Below, in pieces: positions 1-9,010 of a stretch of 64,000 nucleotides of DNA. Positions within the stretch are counted from its first letter, which is position 1. Each line of letters starts with the position of its first letter. Below the pieces are notes generated by a model that was not told where the DNA came from, ran no database searches, and saw nothing but the letters and a program-made list of their open reading frames with translations. Source of the DNA: Enterobacter asburiae (lineage in GTDB: Bacteria; Pseudomonadota; Gammaproteobacteria; Enterobacterales; Enterobacteriaceae); the NCBI GenBank assembly GCA_011754535.1, contig JAAQVN010000001.1, positions 4,092,001 through 4,156,000 of the forward strand, read 5' to 3'. The translations under genes and the position numbers were made by a program.

Positions 1-368
1 GGCTGGAAGAGCTCGTCTTCGCCAATCTCCATCAGCAGCTCCTGCAGCTGAAGAATATCAACGTTGACGCGAATACCCGCCAGCGGGACCTCCTCTGTCG
101 CGAAGGTTTCACATTCGAAGGGTAAAGGTACCGTCAGGAGCAGATATTCATTGGTGTCGTAGCGGAACACGCGCTCGTTGATATAGCCAATTTTATGGCC
201 CGAGAAGAGAAAAACGATGCCCGGCTGGTACATCACCGGCGTGCGCGTCCCGGGTTGCGTGCCGTAGAGCAGGCGAATGTCCGGCAGCAGGTCGCTGACG
301 TTATTTTCTTTTTCTATCAGTCTTTTAATCTGCGTCGTGAGCTGGTGGCAGATCGCTTCGCGGTTCAT
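1..368 (-). CDS. yqhC: YqhC, AraC-family activator of yqhD-dkgA (N-terminal part only)
   Basis: The reverse strand encodes the first 122 residues of an AraC-type regulator, starting [10 protein letters not shown] and cut by the window edge before the DNA-binding domain. The visible part is the N-terminal sensing domain and closely resembles E. coli YqhC (for example [15 protein letters not shown]). In E. coli this protein senses reactive aldehydes such as glyoxal and activates the divergent yqhD-dkgA genes. The divergent arrangement is preserved here, with 195 bases between the two starts. The helix-turn-helix region lies outside the window, so integrity of the whole gene cannot be judged. 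Confidence 0.93.
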   Translation of the reverse strand, partial: MNREAICHQLTTQIKRLIEKENNVSDLLPDIRLLYGTQPGTRTPVMYQPGIVFLFSGHKIGYINERVFRYDTNEYLLLTVPLPFECETFATEEVPLAGIRVNVDILQLQELLMEIGEDELFQ

Positions 369-441
369 TTTATGTTACTCCGGGTACGGTTTCCGACCCT
401 TACAGTCTGCGCATTTTTCCGAAGTTTCTCCAGCGCTCTGT

Positions 442-502
442 AGAAATGGGCAAGACATCGACAGGAATGTGCATTGAGGGCCTGGTCCCGGACGGCCACA
501 AT
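442..502 (+). promoter_or_regulatory. Probable YqhC operator and yqhD promoter
   Basis: Two direct repeats, AGAAATGGGCA at 442-452 and AGGAATGTGCA at 463-473, are spaced exactly 21 bases apart, which is two helical turns and typical for the tandem half-sites of an AraC-family dimer. Immediately downstream lies a possible sigma-70 promoter, TTGAGG at 474-479, 17-base spacer, CACAAT at 497-502. The operator abutting the -35 box would suit class II activation by YqhC. The repeats are seen directly; binding is inferred. Confidence 0.55.
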
Positions 503-563
503 GAGCAGCATCAGGTAGCCATCAGCGCCACCACGGTTTTTCACCCACTAAAGGGAACGAGCA

Positions 564-1727
564 ATGAACAACTTTAATCTTCATACCCCAACCCGCATTC
601 TGTTTGGTAAAGACGCTATCGCCGATCTGCGCGCGCAGATCCCTGCTGACGCCCGCGTGCTGATCACCTACGGCGGCGGCAGCGTGAAAAAAACCGGCGT
701 GCTGGATCAGGTTTATAGCGCGCTGGACGGTCTGGACGTGCGTGAGTTCGGCGGCATCGAGCCAAACCCGTCTTACGAAACGCTGATGAACGCGGTGAAA
801 ATCGCCCGCGAAGAAAATATCACCTTCCTGCTGGCGGTCGGCGGCGGCTCCGTGCTGGACGGCACTAAGTTCATCGCGGCGGCAGCGCACTACGCTGACG
901 GCGTTGACCCGTGGCACATCCTGGAAACCCGCGGCAGCGACATCAAAAGCGCGATCCCGATGGGCTCCGTGCTAACCCTCCCGGCCACCGGCTCTGAATC
1001 CAACAAGGGCGCGGTGATCTCCCGCAAAACCACCGGCGACAAGCAGGCCTTTATGAACGAACACGTTCAGCCTGTCTTCGCTATTCTGGATCCGGTGTAC
1101 ACCTACACCCTGCCCGCGCGTCAGGTGGCGAACGGCGTGGTCGATGCCTTTGTTCACACCGTGGAGCAGTACGTGACCTACCCGGTGAATGCCAAAATTC
1201 AGGATCGCTTCGCGGAAGGCATTCTGCTGACGCTGATTGAAGAGGGCCCGAAAGCGCTGAAAGAGCCGGAGAACTATGACGTTCGCGCCAACGTCATGTG
1301 GGCCGCAACGCAGGCGCTTAACGGCCTGATCGGCGCTGGCGTGCCTCAGGACTGGGCGACCCACATGCTCGGCCATGAGCTGACGGCGATGCACGGTCTG
1401 GACCACGCTCAGACGCTGGCCGTTGTGCTGCCCGCGCTGTGGAACGAAAAACGCGACACCAAGCGCGCCAAACTGCTGCAGTACGCCGAGCGCGTTTGGA
1501 ACATCACCGAGGGTTCTGACGATGCGCGTATTGATGCTGCCATTGAAGCGACCCGTAACTTCTTTGAAAGCCTGGGCGTGCCAACGCGTCTGTCCGGCTA
1601 CGGCCTGGACGGCAGCTCTATCCCTGCCCTGCTGGCAAAACTCGAAGAGCACGGCATGACCCAGCTCGGCGAGCACGGGGACATTACACTGGACGTGAGC
1701 CGTCGTATCTACGAAGCGGCACGCTAA
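564..1727 (+). CDS. yqhD: YqhD, NADPH-dependent aldehyde reductase / alcohol dehydrogenase
   Basis: A 387-residue iron-type alcohol dehydrogenase of the same length as E. coli YqhD. It reduces short-chain and reactive aldehydes (acrolein, glyoxal-type, malondialdehyde) with NADPH in the cytoplasm. The N-terminal half has the glycine-rich GGGSV nucleotide-binding segments near residues 38-42 and 94-98; the metal-binding part has conserved His residues in 'DAFVHTVEQY' and 'LGHELTAMHGLDH'. The start ATG follows AAAGGGA by a normal spacing. It lies divergent from yqhC and upstream of dkgA, the usual aldehyde detoxification pair. Confidence 0.96.
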   Translation: MNNFNLHTPTRILFGKDAIADLRAQIPADARVLITYGGGSVKKTGVLDQVYSALDGLDVREFGGIEPNPSYETLMNAVKIAREENITFLLAVGGGSVLDGTKFIAAAAHYADGVDPWHILETRGSDIKSAIPMGSVLTLPATGSESNKGAVISRKTTGDKQAFMNEHVQPVFAILDPVYTYTLPARQVANGVVDAFVHTVEQYVTYPVNAKIQDRFAEGILLTLIEEGPKALKEPENYDVRANVMWAATQALNGLIGAGVPQDWATHMLGHELTAMHGLDHAQTLAVVLPALWNEKRDTKRAKLLQYAERVWNITEGSDDARIDAAIEATRNFFESLGVPTRLSGYGLDGSSIPALLAKLEEHGMTQLGEHGDITLDVSRRIYEAAR

Positions 1728-1832
1728 GCGTTTTTGTCCTCCCGACTTTCGTTTTTTGACATTTCGTCCAGACTTAATGCACACCCCATCGTCGTAGTCC
1801 CCCTCCGACGATGCGCACCTGAAGGAGGAAAA

Positions 1833-2660
1833 ATGGCAAACCAAACCGTAATCAAGCTGCAGGACGGCAACGTGATGCCCCAGCTGGGGCTAGGTGTATG
1901 GAAAGCCGGTAACGACGAGGTCGTCTCCGCCATTCATAAAGCACTGGAAGTCGGCTATCGGTCGATTGATACCGCCGCCGCGTACAAAAACGAGGACGGC
2001 GTGGGTACCGCGCTGGCCAGCGCCGGCGTACCCCACGATGAGCTATTTATCACCACTAAACTGTGGAACGACGATCAAAAGCGCCCCCGTGAAGCGTTGC
2101 AGGAGAGCCTGGAGAAACTCCAGCTCGATTTCGTCGATCTGTACCTGATGCACTGGCCAGTTCCGGCCATCGACCATTACGTTGACGCCTGGAAAGGGAT
2201 GATTGAACTGCAGAAAGAGGGGCTGGTGAAAAGCATCGGCGTCTGTAACTTCCAGGTACATCACCTGCAGCGTCTGATTGATGAAACGGGCGTCGCACCG
2301 GTGATTAACCAGATCGAGCTGCACCCGCTACTGCAGCAGCGTCAGCTTCATGCCTGGAACGCCACCCATAAGATCCAAACCGAATCCTGGAGCCCGCTGG
2401 CGCAGGGTGGTGAAGGCGTGTTCGATCAGAAAATTATCCGCGACCTGGCGGATAAATACGGTAAAACCCCGGCGCAAATCGTCATTCGCTGGCATCTGGA
2501 CAACGGCCTGGTGGTCATTCCGAAATCGGTCACGCCGTCGCGTATCGCCGAGAACTTTGACGTCTGGGATTTCCGGCTGGACAAAGACGAGCTGGGTGAA
2601 ATTGCGAAGCTGGATAAGGGCAAGCGTTTAGGGCCGGATCCGGATCAGTTTGGCGGTTAA
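1833..2660 (+). CDS. dkgA: DkgA, 2,5-diketo-D-gluconate reductase A (aldo-keto reductase)
   Basis: A 275-residue aldo-keto reductase with the family pattern: 'DTAAAYKNE' containing the catalytic Asp and Tyr, 'LMHWPVP' with the active-site His, and the C-terminal NADPH-binding 'IPKSVTPSRIAEN'. The start is fixed by a strong AAGGAGG site seven bases upstream of ATG 1833; reading from upstream in-frame codons would add an unrelated leader. In E. coli it reduces 2,5-diketogluconate, methylglyoxal and beta-keto esters. It is 105 bases downstream of yqhD on the same strand and probably shares its YqhC-dependent control. Confidence 0.96.
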   Translation: MANQTVIKLQDGNVMPQLGLGVWKAGNDEVVSAIHKALEVGYRSIDTAAAYKNEDGVGTALASAGVPHDELFITTKLWNDDQKRPREALQESLEKLQLDFVDLYLMHWPVPAIDHYVDAWKGMIELQKEGLVKSIGVCNFQVHHLQRLIDETGVAPVINQIELHPLLQQRQLHAWNATHKIQTESWSPLAQGGEGVFDQKIIRDLADKYGKTPAQIVIRWHLDNGLVVIPKSVTPSRIAENFDVWDFRLDKDELGEIAKLDKGKRLGPDPDQFGG

Positions 2661-2672
2661 GTGCAGAAAAAA

Positions 2673-2745
2673 GCCGGGTGGCGGCTTTGCCTTACCCGGC
2701 CTACGCTCTGGCCTGTAGGCCCGGTAAGCGCAGCGCCACCGGGCT
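2673..2745. repeat. REP pair (BIME) between dkgA and ygiQ
   Basis: Two REP-type sequences face each other: GCCGGGTGGCGGC...TTACCCGGCCTAC at 2673-2704 and GTAGGCCCGGTAAGCG...CCACCGGGC at 2715-2744. The element sits between two convergent genes and can fold into stable hairpins, so it may also act as a bidirectional terminator. Confidence 0.85.
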
Positions 2746-2756
2746 TTGTTACAGGT

Positions 2757-4931
2757 TTATCCGATCTTACGTTTTCCCGCTTTTTTAGTCCCCGCACCAC
2801 CGTTCGAACGCTGATGCACAATCGGCGTGTGCTTGGTCAGCGCCGGGCGCGTATTGCGGTTCTGGCGACGCGCTTCGCGCATCTCATCCAGCGTCGGGGC
2901 CGGTACCAGGCAGTCACGGCGCGAGCCAATCAGGTGTTTTTTACCCATCTCTTCCAGCGCCTGACGGATCAGCGGCCAGTTTTTCGGATCGTGATAGCGC
3001 AGCAGCGCCTTGTGCAGACGGCGCTGTTTATCCCCTTTCGGTACCACCACCTCTTCACTCTTGTAGCCAATCTTACTCAGCGGGTTCTTGCCGGTGTAAT
3101 ACATGGTCGTCGAGTTGGCGAGCGGTGACGGATAGAAGTTCTGCACCTGATCCAGACGGAAGCGACGCTGCTTCAGCCACAGCGCCAGGTTGACCATGTC
3201 TTCATCGCGCGTGCCCGGGTGCGCGGAGATGAAGTACGGGATCAGATACTGCTCTTTGCCCGCCTGTTTCGAGTAGGTGTCGAACAGCTGCTTAAAGCGA
3301 TCGTAACTGCCCATGCCCGGCTTCATCATCTTCGACAGCGGGCCTTCTTCGGTGTGCTCCGGCGCAATCTTCAGATAGCCGCCAACGTGGTGCGTCGCCA
3401 GCTCTTTGATGTAGCGCGGATCTTCCACGGCAATGTCGTAACGTACTCCGGAGGCGATGAGGATCTTCTTGATGCCCTTCAGGTCGCGCGCGCGGCGGTA
3501 GAGGTTGATCGTCGGTTCGTGGTTGGTGTCCATGTGCTCGCAAATGCTCGGGTAGACGCACGAGAGACGACGGCAGGTCTGCTCCGCGCGCGGCGATTTG
3601 CAGCGCAGCATATACATGTTCGCGGTTGGGCCGCCGAGATCGGAGATCACCCCGGTAAAGCCCGGCACCGAGTCGCGAATGGCTTCGATCTCATTGATGA
3701 TCGAATCTTCAGAGCGGCTCTGGATAATGCGCCCCTCGTGCTCGGTAATTGAGCAGAAGGAACAGCCGCCGAAGCAGCCGCGCATGATGTTGATCGAGAA
3801 GCGGATCATCTCATACGCCGGGATACGGGCGTTGCCGTACGCCGGGTGCGGCACGCGCTTGTAAGGCAGCGCAAAGACGCTGTCCATCTCTTCGGTGGAG
3901 AGCGGGATCGCCGGCGGGTTGATCCAGATAAAGCGCTCGCCGTGCTTCTGCATCAACGCGCGGGCGCAGCCCGGGTTGGTTTCGTGGTGCAGAATACGGG
4001 ACGCGTGCGCGTAGAGCACCTTGTCGGCTTTTACCTTCTCGTAGGACGGCAGCAGCACGTAGGTCTTTTCCCACGGCTTCGGACGCGGTGGCTGCACAAC
4101 GATAGCCTTCGCTTCCGCTTTCTTCGGCTCAACCGGCTTGTTATCCGCACACGGCAGATCTTCACCATACGGGTGCGGGATCGGATCGATTTTGCCCGGC
4201 ATATCGATGATACGGGAATCTACCCCGCTCCAGCCCGGCAGCGCCTCTTTCACCATGATCGCGGTGTTGCGCACGTCACGGATGCTGCTCACCGGCTCGC
4301 CCTGCGACAGACGGTGCGCAACTTCCACCAGCGGACGCTCGCCGTTACCATAAATCAGCATGTCGGCCTTGGAGTCCACCAGCACCGAGCGGCGAACGGT
4401 ATCCGACCAGTAGTCATAGTGCGCGGTGCGGCGCAGGCTCGCCTCGATGCCGCCCAGGATCACCGGCACGTCTTTCCAGGCTTCTTTGCAGCGCTGGGTA
4501 TAGACCAGGGTCGCGCGATCCGGGCGTTTACCCGCGACGTTATCCGGCGTGTAGGCGTCGTCATGGCGCAGCTTGCGGTCGGCGGTATAGCGGTTGATCA
4601 TCGAGTCCATGTTGCCGGCGGTCACGCCGAAGAACAGGTTGGGTTTACCCAGACGCATAAAGTCGTCTTTGCTGTTCCAGTCGGGCTGGGAGATGATCCC
4701 CACGCGGAAGCCCTGTGCTTCGAGCATACGGCCACAGATGGCCATGCCGAAGCTCGGATGGTCAACGTAGGCATCGCCCGTGACCAGAATGATGTCGCAG
4801 CTGTCCCAGCCCAGCTGGTCCATCTCTTCCCGGGACATCGGCAGGAACGGCGCCGGTCCAAAGCAGGCCGCCCAGTACTGGGGCCAGGAGAAGAGGTCAC
4901 GATCCGGCTGGATCAGGGAGATTGCGCTCAT
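2757..4931 (-). CDS. ygiQ: YgiQ, radical SAM protein of the UPF0313 family
   Basis: A full-length 724-residue protein. The radical SAM cluster motif CxxxCxxC is visible as [11 protein letters not shown], about residue 380, between a B12-binding-like N-terminal region ([17 protein letters not shown]) and a C-terminal family-specific region rich in Lys and Arg. Radical SAM enzymes of this family bind a 4Fe-4S cluster and cleave S-adenosylmethionine; the substrate of YgiQ is not established. It is transcribed alone, convergent with dkgA and divergent from the following potassium transporter. E. coli K-12 carries a split version, whereas here the frame is continuous. Confidence 0.93.
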   Translation of the reverse strand: MSAISLIQPDRDLFSWPQYWAACFGPAPFLPMSREEMDQLGWDSCDIILVTGDAYVDHPSFGMAICGRMLEAQGFRVGIISQPDWNSKDDFMRLGKPNLFFGVTAGNMDSMINRYTADRKLRHDDAYTPDNVAGKRPDRATLVYTQRCKEAWKDVPVILGGIEASLRRTAHYDYWSDTVRRSVLVDSKADMLIYGNGERPLVEVAHRLSQGEPVSSIRDVRNTAIMVKEALPGWSGVDSRIIDMPGKIDPIPHPYGEDLPCADNKPVEPKKAEAKAIVVQPPRPKPWEKTYVLLPSYEKVKADKVLYAHASRILHHETNPGCARALMQKHGERFIWINPPAIPLSTEEMDSVFALPYKRVPHPAYGNARIPAYEMIRFSINIMRGCFGGCSFCSITEHEGRIIQSRSEDSIINEIEAIRDSVPGFTGVISDLGGPTANMYMLRCKSPRAEQTCRRLSCVYPSICEHMDTNHEPTINLYRRARDLKGIKKILIASGVRYDIAVEDPRYIKELATHHVGGYLKIAPEHTEEGPLSKMMKPGMGSYDRFKQLFDTYSKQAGKEQYLIPYFISAHPGTRDEDMVNLALWLKQRRFRLDQVQNFYPSPLANSTTMYYTGKNPLSKIGYKSEEVVVPKGDKQRRLHKALLRYHDPKNWPLIRQALEEMGKKHLIGSRRDCLVPAPTLDEMREARRQNRNTRPALTKHTPIVHQRSNGGAGTKKAGKRKIG

Positions 4932-5131
4932 AATGCTTCCGAAGAAAAAATAGACAAAAGGAGCGGGATTATACGCTGTTCATCCGTCAGATTTGAAGAA
5001 AAGGATGCAGGAAGCAGGCAGATATTCGTGGAAGTCGTTAAAATACAGCGCCCTGTTAATTTTGCATCATAATTACCCCTGACTCTCCCGGTCTTCAGCC
5101 GCCGGGAGGAATTCTGGCGTGGAGTTGCTTT

Positions 5132-6607
5132 GTGAAGTTCAACGATTCGTTACATGTGTCTCAGCTGCGGGTTGTGCTCCACCTCTGCGGTTTTTTGGTT
5201 CTGCTGTACAGCCTGTCGATGCTGCCGCCGATGGTCATCGCCCTGCTCAATAAAGAGCGGACCTACTTTGCGTTCCTGACCACCTTTTTGACCTTTTTCA
5301 GCCTCGGAGGGTTAACCTGGCGGGCAACCCGCCACGCCGGCATACAGCTGCGCACCCGCGACGGTTTCGTGATCATCGTGCTGTTCTGGCTGCTGTTTTC
5401 ATTGATAAGCGCCATGCCGCTATGGATGGATGATGGCCTGCACCTCTCCTTTGCGGACGCGCTCTTCGAAGGGGTTTCCGGGATCACCACCACCGGGGCG
5501 ACGGTGATCGGGGACGTCAGCGCCCTGCCGAAGTCTTACCTTTATTATCGCGCTCAGCTCAATTTCATTGGCGGATTAGGCGTCATCGTGCTGGCCGTCG
5601 CGGTTCTGCCGCTGCTGGGCATTGGTGGCATGAAGCTCTATCAGTCAGAGATGCCGGGTCCGTTCAAGGAGGAGCGCCTGACGCCCCGCCTTGCCGATAC
5701 CGCACGTACCCTGTGGGTGACCTACTTCGCGCTGGGCGTGGCCTGCACCCTGGCCTACTGGCTGGCGGGGATGTCCTTTTTTGACGCCCTCTGTCACGGG
5801 CTTTCGACGGTGTCACTGGGCGGGTTCTCCACCCGCAGCGAGAGCATCGGTTTTTATGACAGCCACGCGATTGAGCTGGTTGCCGGGGCGTTTTCGCTGC
5901 TCTCCGCGTTTAACTTCACCCTCTGGTACGTCGCTATTGTCCGACGCACCCTGAAGCCGATTCGCCGCAGCCCTGAGGTGAGATTCTTTCTGAGCGCCGC
6001 CGCGGTGATTATCGTCATCACCGCCTGGCAGGTCTGGCACGCGGGAATGTACAACCCTGTCGATAGCCTGGTGCACGCCTTCTTCCTTGCCAGTTCGATG
6101 ATGACCGATAACGGCCTTTCGACAGCTGACTATGCCCAATGGCCCGCCCACACCATCTTCCTGCTGTTGAGCGCCAGCTTTTTTGGCGGCTGCGTAGGCT
6201 CAACCTGCGGCGGGATCAAAGCCCTGCGTTTTCTCATTATGTTCAAGCAGAGTATTCAGGAGATGAACCAGCTGGCCCATCCGCGCGCGCTGCTGAGCAT
6301 AAAGGTGGGCAAAAGCGTGGTGAATGAACGCGTCCTGCGCTCGGTATGGAGCTTCTTTTTTCTCTACGTGATGATCACGGGCTTTTTTGTCTGGGCGCTT
6401 AATCTGATGGGCTACGACCTGTTTACGTCATTCGCCACGGTTGCCGCCTGTATCAACAACATGGGGCTGGGATTTGGTGAGACGGCGTCAACGTTCGGCA
6501 CGTTAACAGAGGGAGCGAAACTGCTGATGTGCGCGGCGATGATCTTAGGGCGTCTGGAAATTTACCCGGTGCTGATTCTGTTCTCGCGCTTTTTCTGGCG
6601 GGCTTAA
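5132..6607 (+). CDS. trkG: TrkG-type potassium uptake channel protein
   Basis: A 491-residue inner-membrane protein of the TrkH/TrkG family, which forms the potassium-conducting subunit and works with the NAD-binding protein TrkA. The four pore loops are visible at TTTGAT (119-124), SLGGFST (228-234), TDNGLST (325-331) and NNMGLGFG (442-449), each with the filter glycine. Sequence recalled from E. coli TrkG (encoded in the Rac prophage) is clearly closer than TrkH, e.g. 'LHLCGFLVLLYSLSMLPPM' and 'GLGVIVLAVAVLPLLGIGG'. The start is a GTG seven bases after GGAG. It lies between ygiQ and ftsP, where E. coli has no gene of this kind. Confidence 0.9.
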   Translation: MKFNDSLHVSQLRVVLHLCGFLVLLYSLSMLPPMVIALLNKERTYFAFLTTFLTFFSLGGLTWRATRHAGIQLRTRDGFVIIVLFWLLFSLISAMPLWMDDGLHLSFADALFEGVSGITTTGATVIGDVSALPKSYLYYRAQLNFIGGLGVIVLAVAVLPLLGIGGMKLYQSEMPGPFKEERLTPRLADTARTLWVTYFALGVACTLAYWLAGMSFFDALCHGLSTVSLGGFSTRSESIGFYDSHAIELVAGAFSLLSAFNFTLWYVAIVRRTLKPIRRSPEVRFFLSAAAVIIVITAWQVWHAGMYNPVDSLVHAFFLASSMMTDNGLSTADYAQWPAHTIFLLLSASFFGGCVGSTCGGIKALRFLIMFKQSIQEMNQLAHPRALLSIKVGKSVVNERVLRSVWSFFFLYVMITGFFVWALNLMGYDLFTSFATVAACINNMGLGFGETASTFGTLTEGAKLLMCAAMILGRLEIYPVLILFSRFFWRA

Positions 6608-6632
6608 AACATTCCCGGCGAACCGGGAATGT
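6603..6632 (-). terminator. Hairpin after ftsP, shared with trkG end
   Basis: A perfect 10-base-pair stem (ACATTCCCGG at 6609-6618 with CCGGGAATGT at 6623-6632). On the minus strand the loop reads TTCG, the very stable tetraloop, and is followed by TTT. It therefore best fits a terminator for ftsP and probably also blocks readthrough from trkG. Confidence 0.75.
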
Positions 6633-6639
6633 CAGGGGG

Positions 6640-8052
6640 TTAAGGCGCGGGGTTAATCAGCATCTGCCCCACGGAGCCCCTGTCCATCATCTCCAGCGTC
6701 TGGCTGTGGAACAGGAACGGGAAGTGCGGCCACGAAGGCTGGCCGTAGTAGACGAGCAGTTCAACCTGGCCGTCCACCCAGACGGTATCTTTCCATCCAC
6801 GGTCTTCCGGGAACGGCATCGCACCGTTAACGTTGCGGATCAGGAAGCTTACCCCTTCAATATGGAACGACTGCGGCATATCTGAACGCACCGTCCAGCG
6901 CTCCCAGGTGCCCTGCTGGGCGGTGATATCAATACGGTTCACATCCCACAGCGCGCCGTTAATGCCTGGATCGTCGCCCAGGCTGATATCACGGCTGCGC
7001 ACCGGCGAACCGCTCACGATCTCCTGCGGCAGCAGACGCATCGGCAGGCTGTCGGTGACCAACGGCAGCAGGCCGGTTGGGCGCAGGGTTAACACCAGCG
7101 TGGAGACCAGAATGCTCGACGGCTCAAAGAACCCGCGAATACGATCAACAATGCTCGCGGCTTCACCACAGGTGACGGAGACTTCATCCCCGTTGGTCAT
7201 ATCCACCAGAATTTCACGACGCTCTCCCGGCGCCAGCGCCAGCTGTTTTACGGAGACGGGCGCGGGTAAAAAGCCCTGGTCGCCGGAGATGACGTGCAGC
7301 GGGCGGCCATCGCTCATCTGCAGCTGATAACGGCGCGAGTTAGAGGCGTTGAGCAGACGCAGGCGCACCCAGCCACGGGACACTTCCACGTACGGGCTCT
7401 GCGCGCCGTTAACCAGCAGCGTATCGCCGACGAAGCCACCGCTGCCCGGCTCGCTGTACTCCGGCGTACCGAAGTTATCCAGACGTTTGTCCTGAATGAT
7501 GACCGGGAAATCATCCACGCCGTAGTGGTTCGGGATCGGCAGCGATTTGCTCATCTCATCTTCCACCAGCCACATGCCGGCCAGGCCGTTATAGACCTGC
7601 TGCGCCGTACGGTTAGGGGTATTGGCGTGATACCACAGGGTTGCCGCGCTCTGGCGGATCGGCAGGACGGGCGCCCAGTCGGCGTTGGGGGACATCATTC
7701 GCGCCGCGCCGCCAATCAGCGGGCCAGGAACCTGTAAGCCGCTGATGGTCATGGCGACGTTTTCAGCCGTACGGTTGCTGTAAATGAGCTTAACGTCATC
7801 GCCGTTCCACACGCGGACGGTCGGCCCGAGGTAGCGCCCGTTAATGCCCCACACCGGCGCGCGCGTGCCCTGGGTGAACGACCAGTGGCTGCGCTGAAGC
7901 GTGAGGAAAAGCGGCTGCCCGCGACGGGATTCAATCAACGGCGGAATGGGTAGCGGCTGTTGCTGCCCGGCGGCGCTGGCTGTCAGCGGCATCGCACCCG
8001 CACAAAGGGCAATCCCCGAAGCCTGAATAAACTGACGCCGACTGAGTGACAT
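6640..8052 (-). CDS. ftsP: FtsP (SufI), Tat-exported cell division protein
   Basis: A 470-residue periplasmic protein, the same length as E. coli FtsP. It starts MSLSRRQFIQASG, a twin-arginine signal (SRRQF) followed by a hydrophobic stretch and an ASAA cleavage region, so it is exported folded by Tat. The remainder is a three-domain multicopper-oxidase-like fold; E. coli FtsP does not bind copper and the usual HCHxxxH oxidase motif is not evident. FtsP stabilises the divisome under stress. The ATG at 8052 is preceded by GGAG. It is followed on the same strand by its hairpin terminator and lies downstream of plsC. Confidence 0.94.
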   Translation of the reverse strand: MSLSRRQFIQASGIALCAGAMPLTASAAGQQQPLPIPPLIESRRGQPLFLTLQRSHWSFTQGTRAPVWGINGRYLGPTVRVWNGDDVKLIYSNRTAENVAMTISGLQVPGPLIGGAARMMSPNADWAPVLPIRQSAATLWYHANTPNRTAQQVYNGLAGMWLVEDEMSKSLPIPNHYGVDDFPVIIQDKRLDNFGTPEYSEPGSGGFVGDTLLVNGAQSPYVEVSRGWVRLRLLNASNSRRYQLQMSDGRPLHVISGDQGFLPAPVSVKQLALAPGERREILVDMTNGDEVSVTCGEAASIVDRIRGFFEPSSILVSTLVLTLRPTGLLPLVTDSLPMRLLPQEIVSGSPVRSRDISLGDDPGINGALWDVNRIDITAQQGTWERWTVRSDMPQSFHIEGVSFLIRNVNGAMPFPEDRGWKDTVWVDGQVELLVYYGQPSWPHFPFLFHSQTLEMMDRGSVGQMLINPAP

Positions 8053-8110
8053 ATAAGCTCCATCTGAAACGACTAACAACGCGGGAATTCGTTTTCCCTT
8101 TAACGCCGGA

Positions 8111-8848
8111 TTAAAACTTACCGGCGGCTTCTCTTTCTGCGACTTCTTTGTCCAGCAGCGCAATATGCTGAGCCATCAGCTCGCGGCAGTGGGCTGCCAG
8201 CTCGCGCACCTGGTCTTTACCATACTTACTGGTATCGACGGGTGGCAGCATTTCGACAATCACCAGACCATTATTCAGGCGGTTAAGATTAATCTTATTA
8301 GAAGTATTGGAAACGCACACGGGAATAATTGGAACACCTGCCGCAATTGCGGCATGAAACGCGCCGGTTTTAAACGGCAGCAGACCGCGACCGCGGCTGC
8401 GCGTTCCTTCCGGGAACATCCAGATGGATATTTTGCGCTTTTTAAAATGGTTCACCACTTCCGCAATGGTGCCGTGCGCTTTTGCGCGGTTATTACGGTC
8501 GATCAGCAGGTTACCGGTCAGCCAGTACAGCTGGCCAAAAAACGGGATCCACAGCAGGCTTTTTTTCCCCACCGTTACGGTCGGCGGCAGAACAATATTG
8601 GAGGCCGTCACCATATCGTAGTTGTTCTGATGGTTAGCGATATAGATGGCGTTACCGAAATTCTCCGCCCCTTCAGGCAGGCGTTTTTCAACCTTCAGGC
8701 CAAACAGCGGCGCAAGGCGGCCGAACATATGGCCAAAGGTGGCAACATGCTTAGGATTACGCGGGCTGAACAGGCAGTAAATAGAGCCGAAAATACAGAC
8801 CAGAATGCAGTAGATAACGGTAAGAATAAGACGAACAATATATAGCAT
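8111..8848 (-). CDS. plsC: PlsC, 1-acyl-sn-glycerol-3-phosphate acyltransferase
   Basis: A 245-residue membrane-bound acyltransferase, nearly identical to E. coli PlsC over its length. It transfers an acyl chain to lysophosphatidic acid to make phosphatidic acid. The catalytic NHQNNYD (HX4D) box and the FPEGTRS substrate-binding box are both present, and the N-terminus carries a hydrophobic anchor. The start at MLYIVRLI is chosen by homology. It sits between parC and ftsP on the same strand, as in E. coli. Confidence 0.97.
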   Translation of the reverse strand: MLYIVRLILTVIYCILVCIFGSIYCLFSPRNPKHVATFGHMFGRLAPLFGLKVEKRLPEGAENFGNAIYIANHQNNYDMVTASNIVLPPTVTVGKKSLLWIPFFGQLYWLTGNLLIDRNNRAKAHGTIAEVVNHFKKRKISIWMFPEGTRSRGRGLLPFKTGAFHAAIAAGVPIIPVCVSNTSNKINLNRLNNGLVIVEMLPPVDTSKYGKDQVRELAAHCRELMAQHIALLDKEVAEREAAGKF

Positions 8849-8979
8849 AGCGACCTCTGAAGCCCTGACAGCTGACAATTATACTTCACCTGTGGCCAGG
8901 TAAGGACTTTATTACGAGCGCGTATTGTTAATCGCAACGCACGAATTAACAACGATTTTACGGGAAATTTTATTGAAAT

Positions 8980-9001
8980 ACCCCCTCCGGACAGAGGGGG
9001 T
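8980..9001 (-). terminator. Probable terminator after parC
   Basis: An 8-base-pair stem, ACCCCCTC at 8980-8987 with GAGGGGGT at 8994-9001, lies nine bases after the parC stop. Read on the minus strand it is followed by a TA-rich stretch with only short T runs, so termination may be partial and some transcripts may continue into plsC. Confidence 0.55.
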
Positions 9002-9010
9002 GTCACGGCA

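Noticed and set aside
972..1844. Long open frame antisense to yqhD, and similar ones opposite ygiQ, parC, ureC and rpoD
   Set aside because: These are shadows of high-GC codon bias in well-identified genes and show no family features.
5132..6607. Possible prophage remnant around the trkG-type gene
   Set aside because: No integrase, phage genes or attachment repeats are visible; both flanks are core genes.
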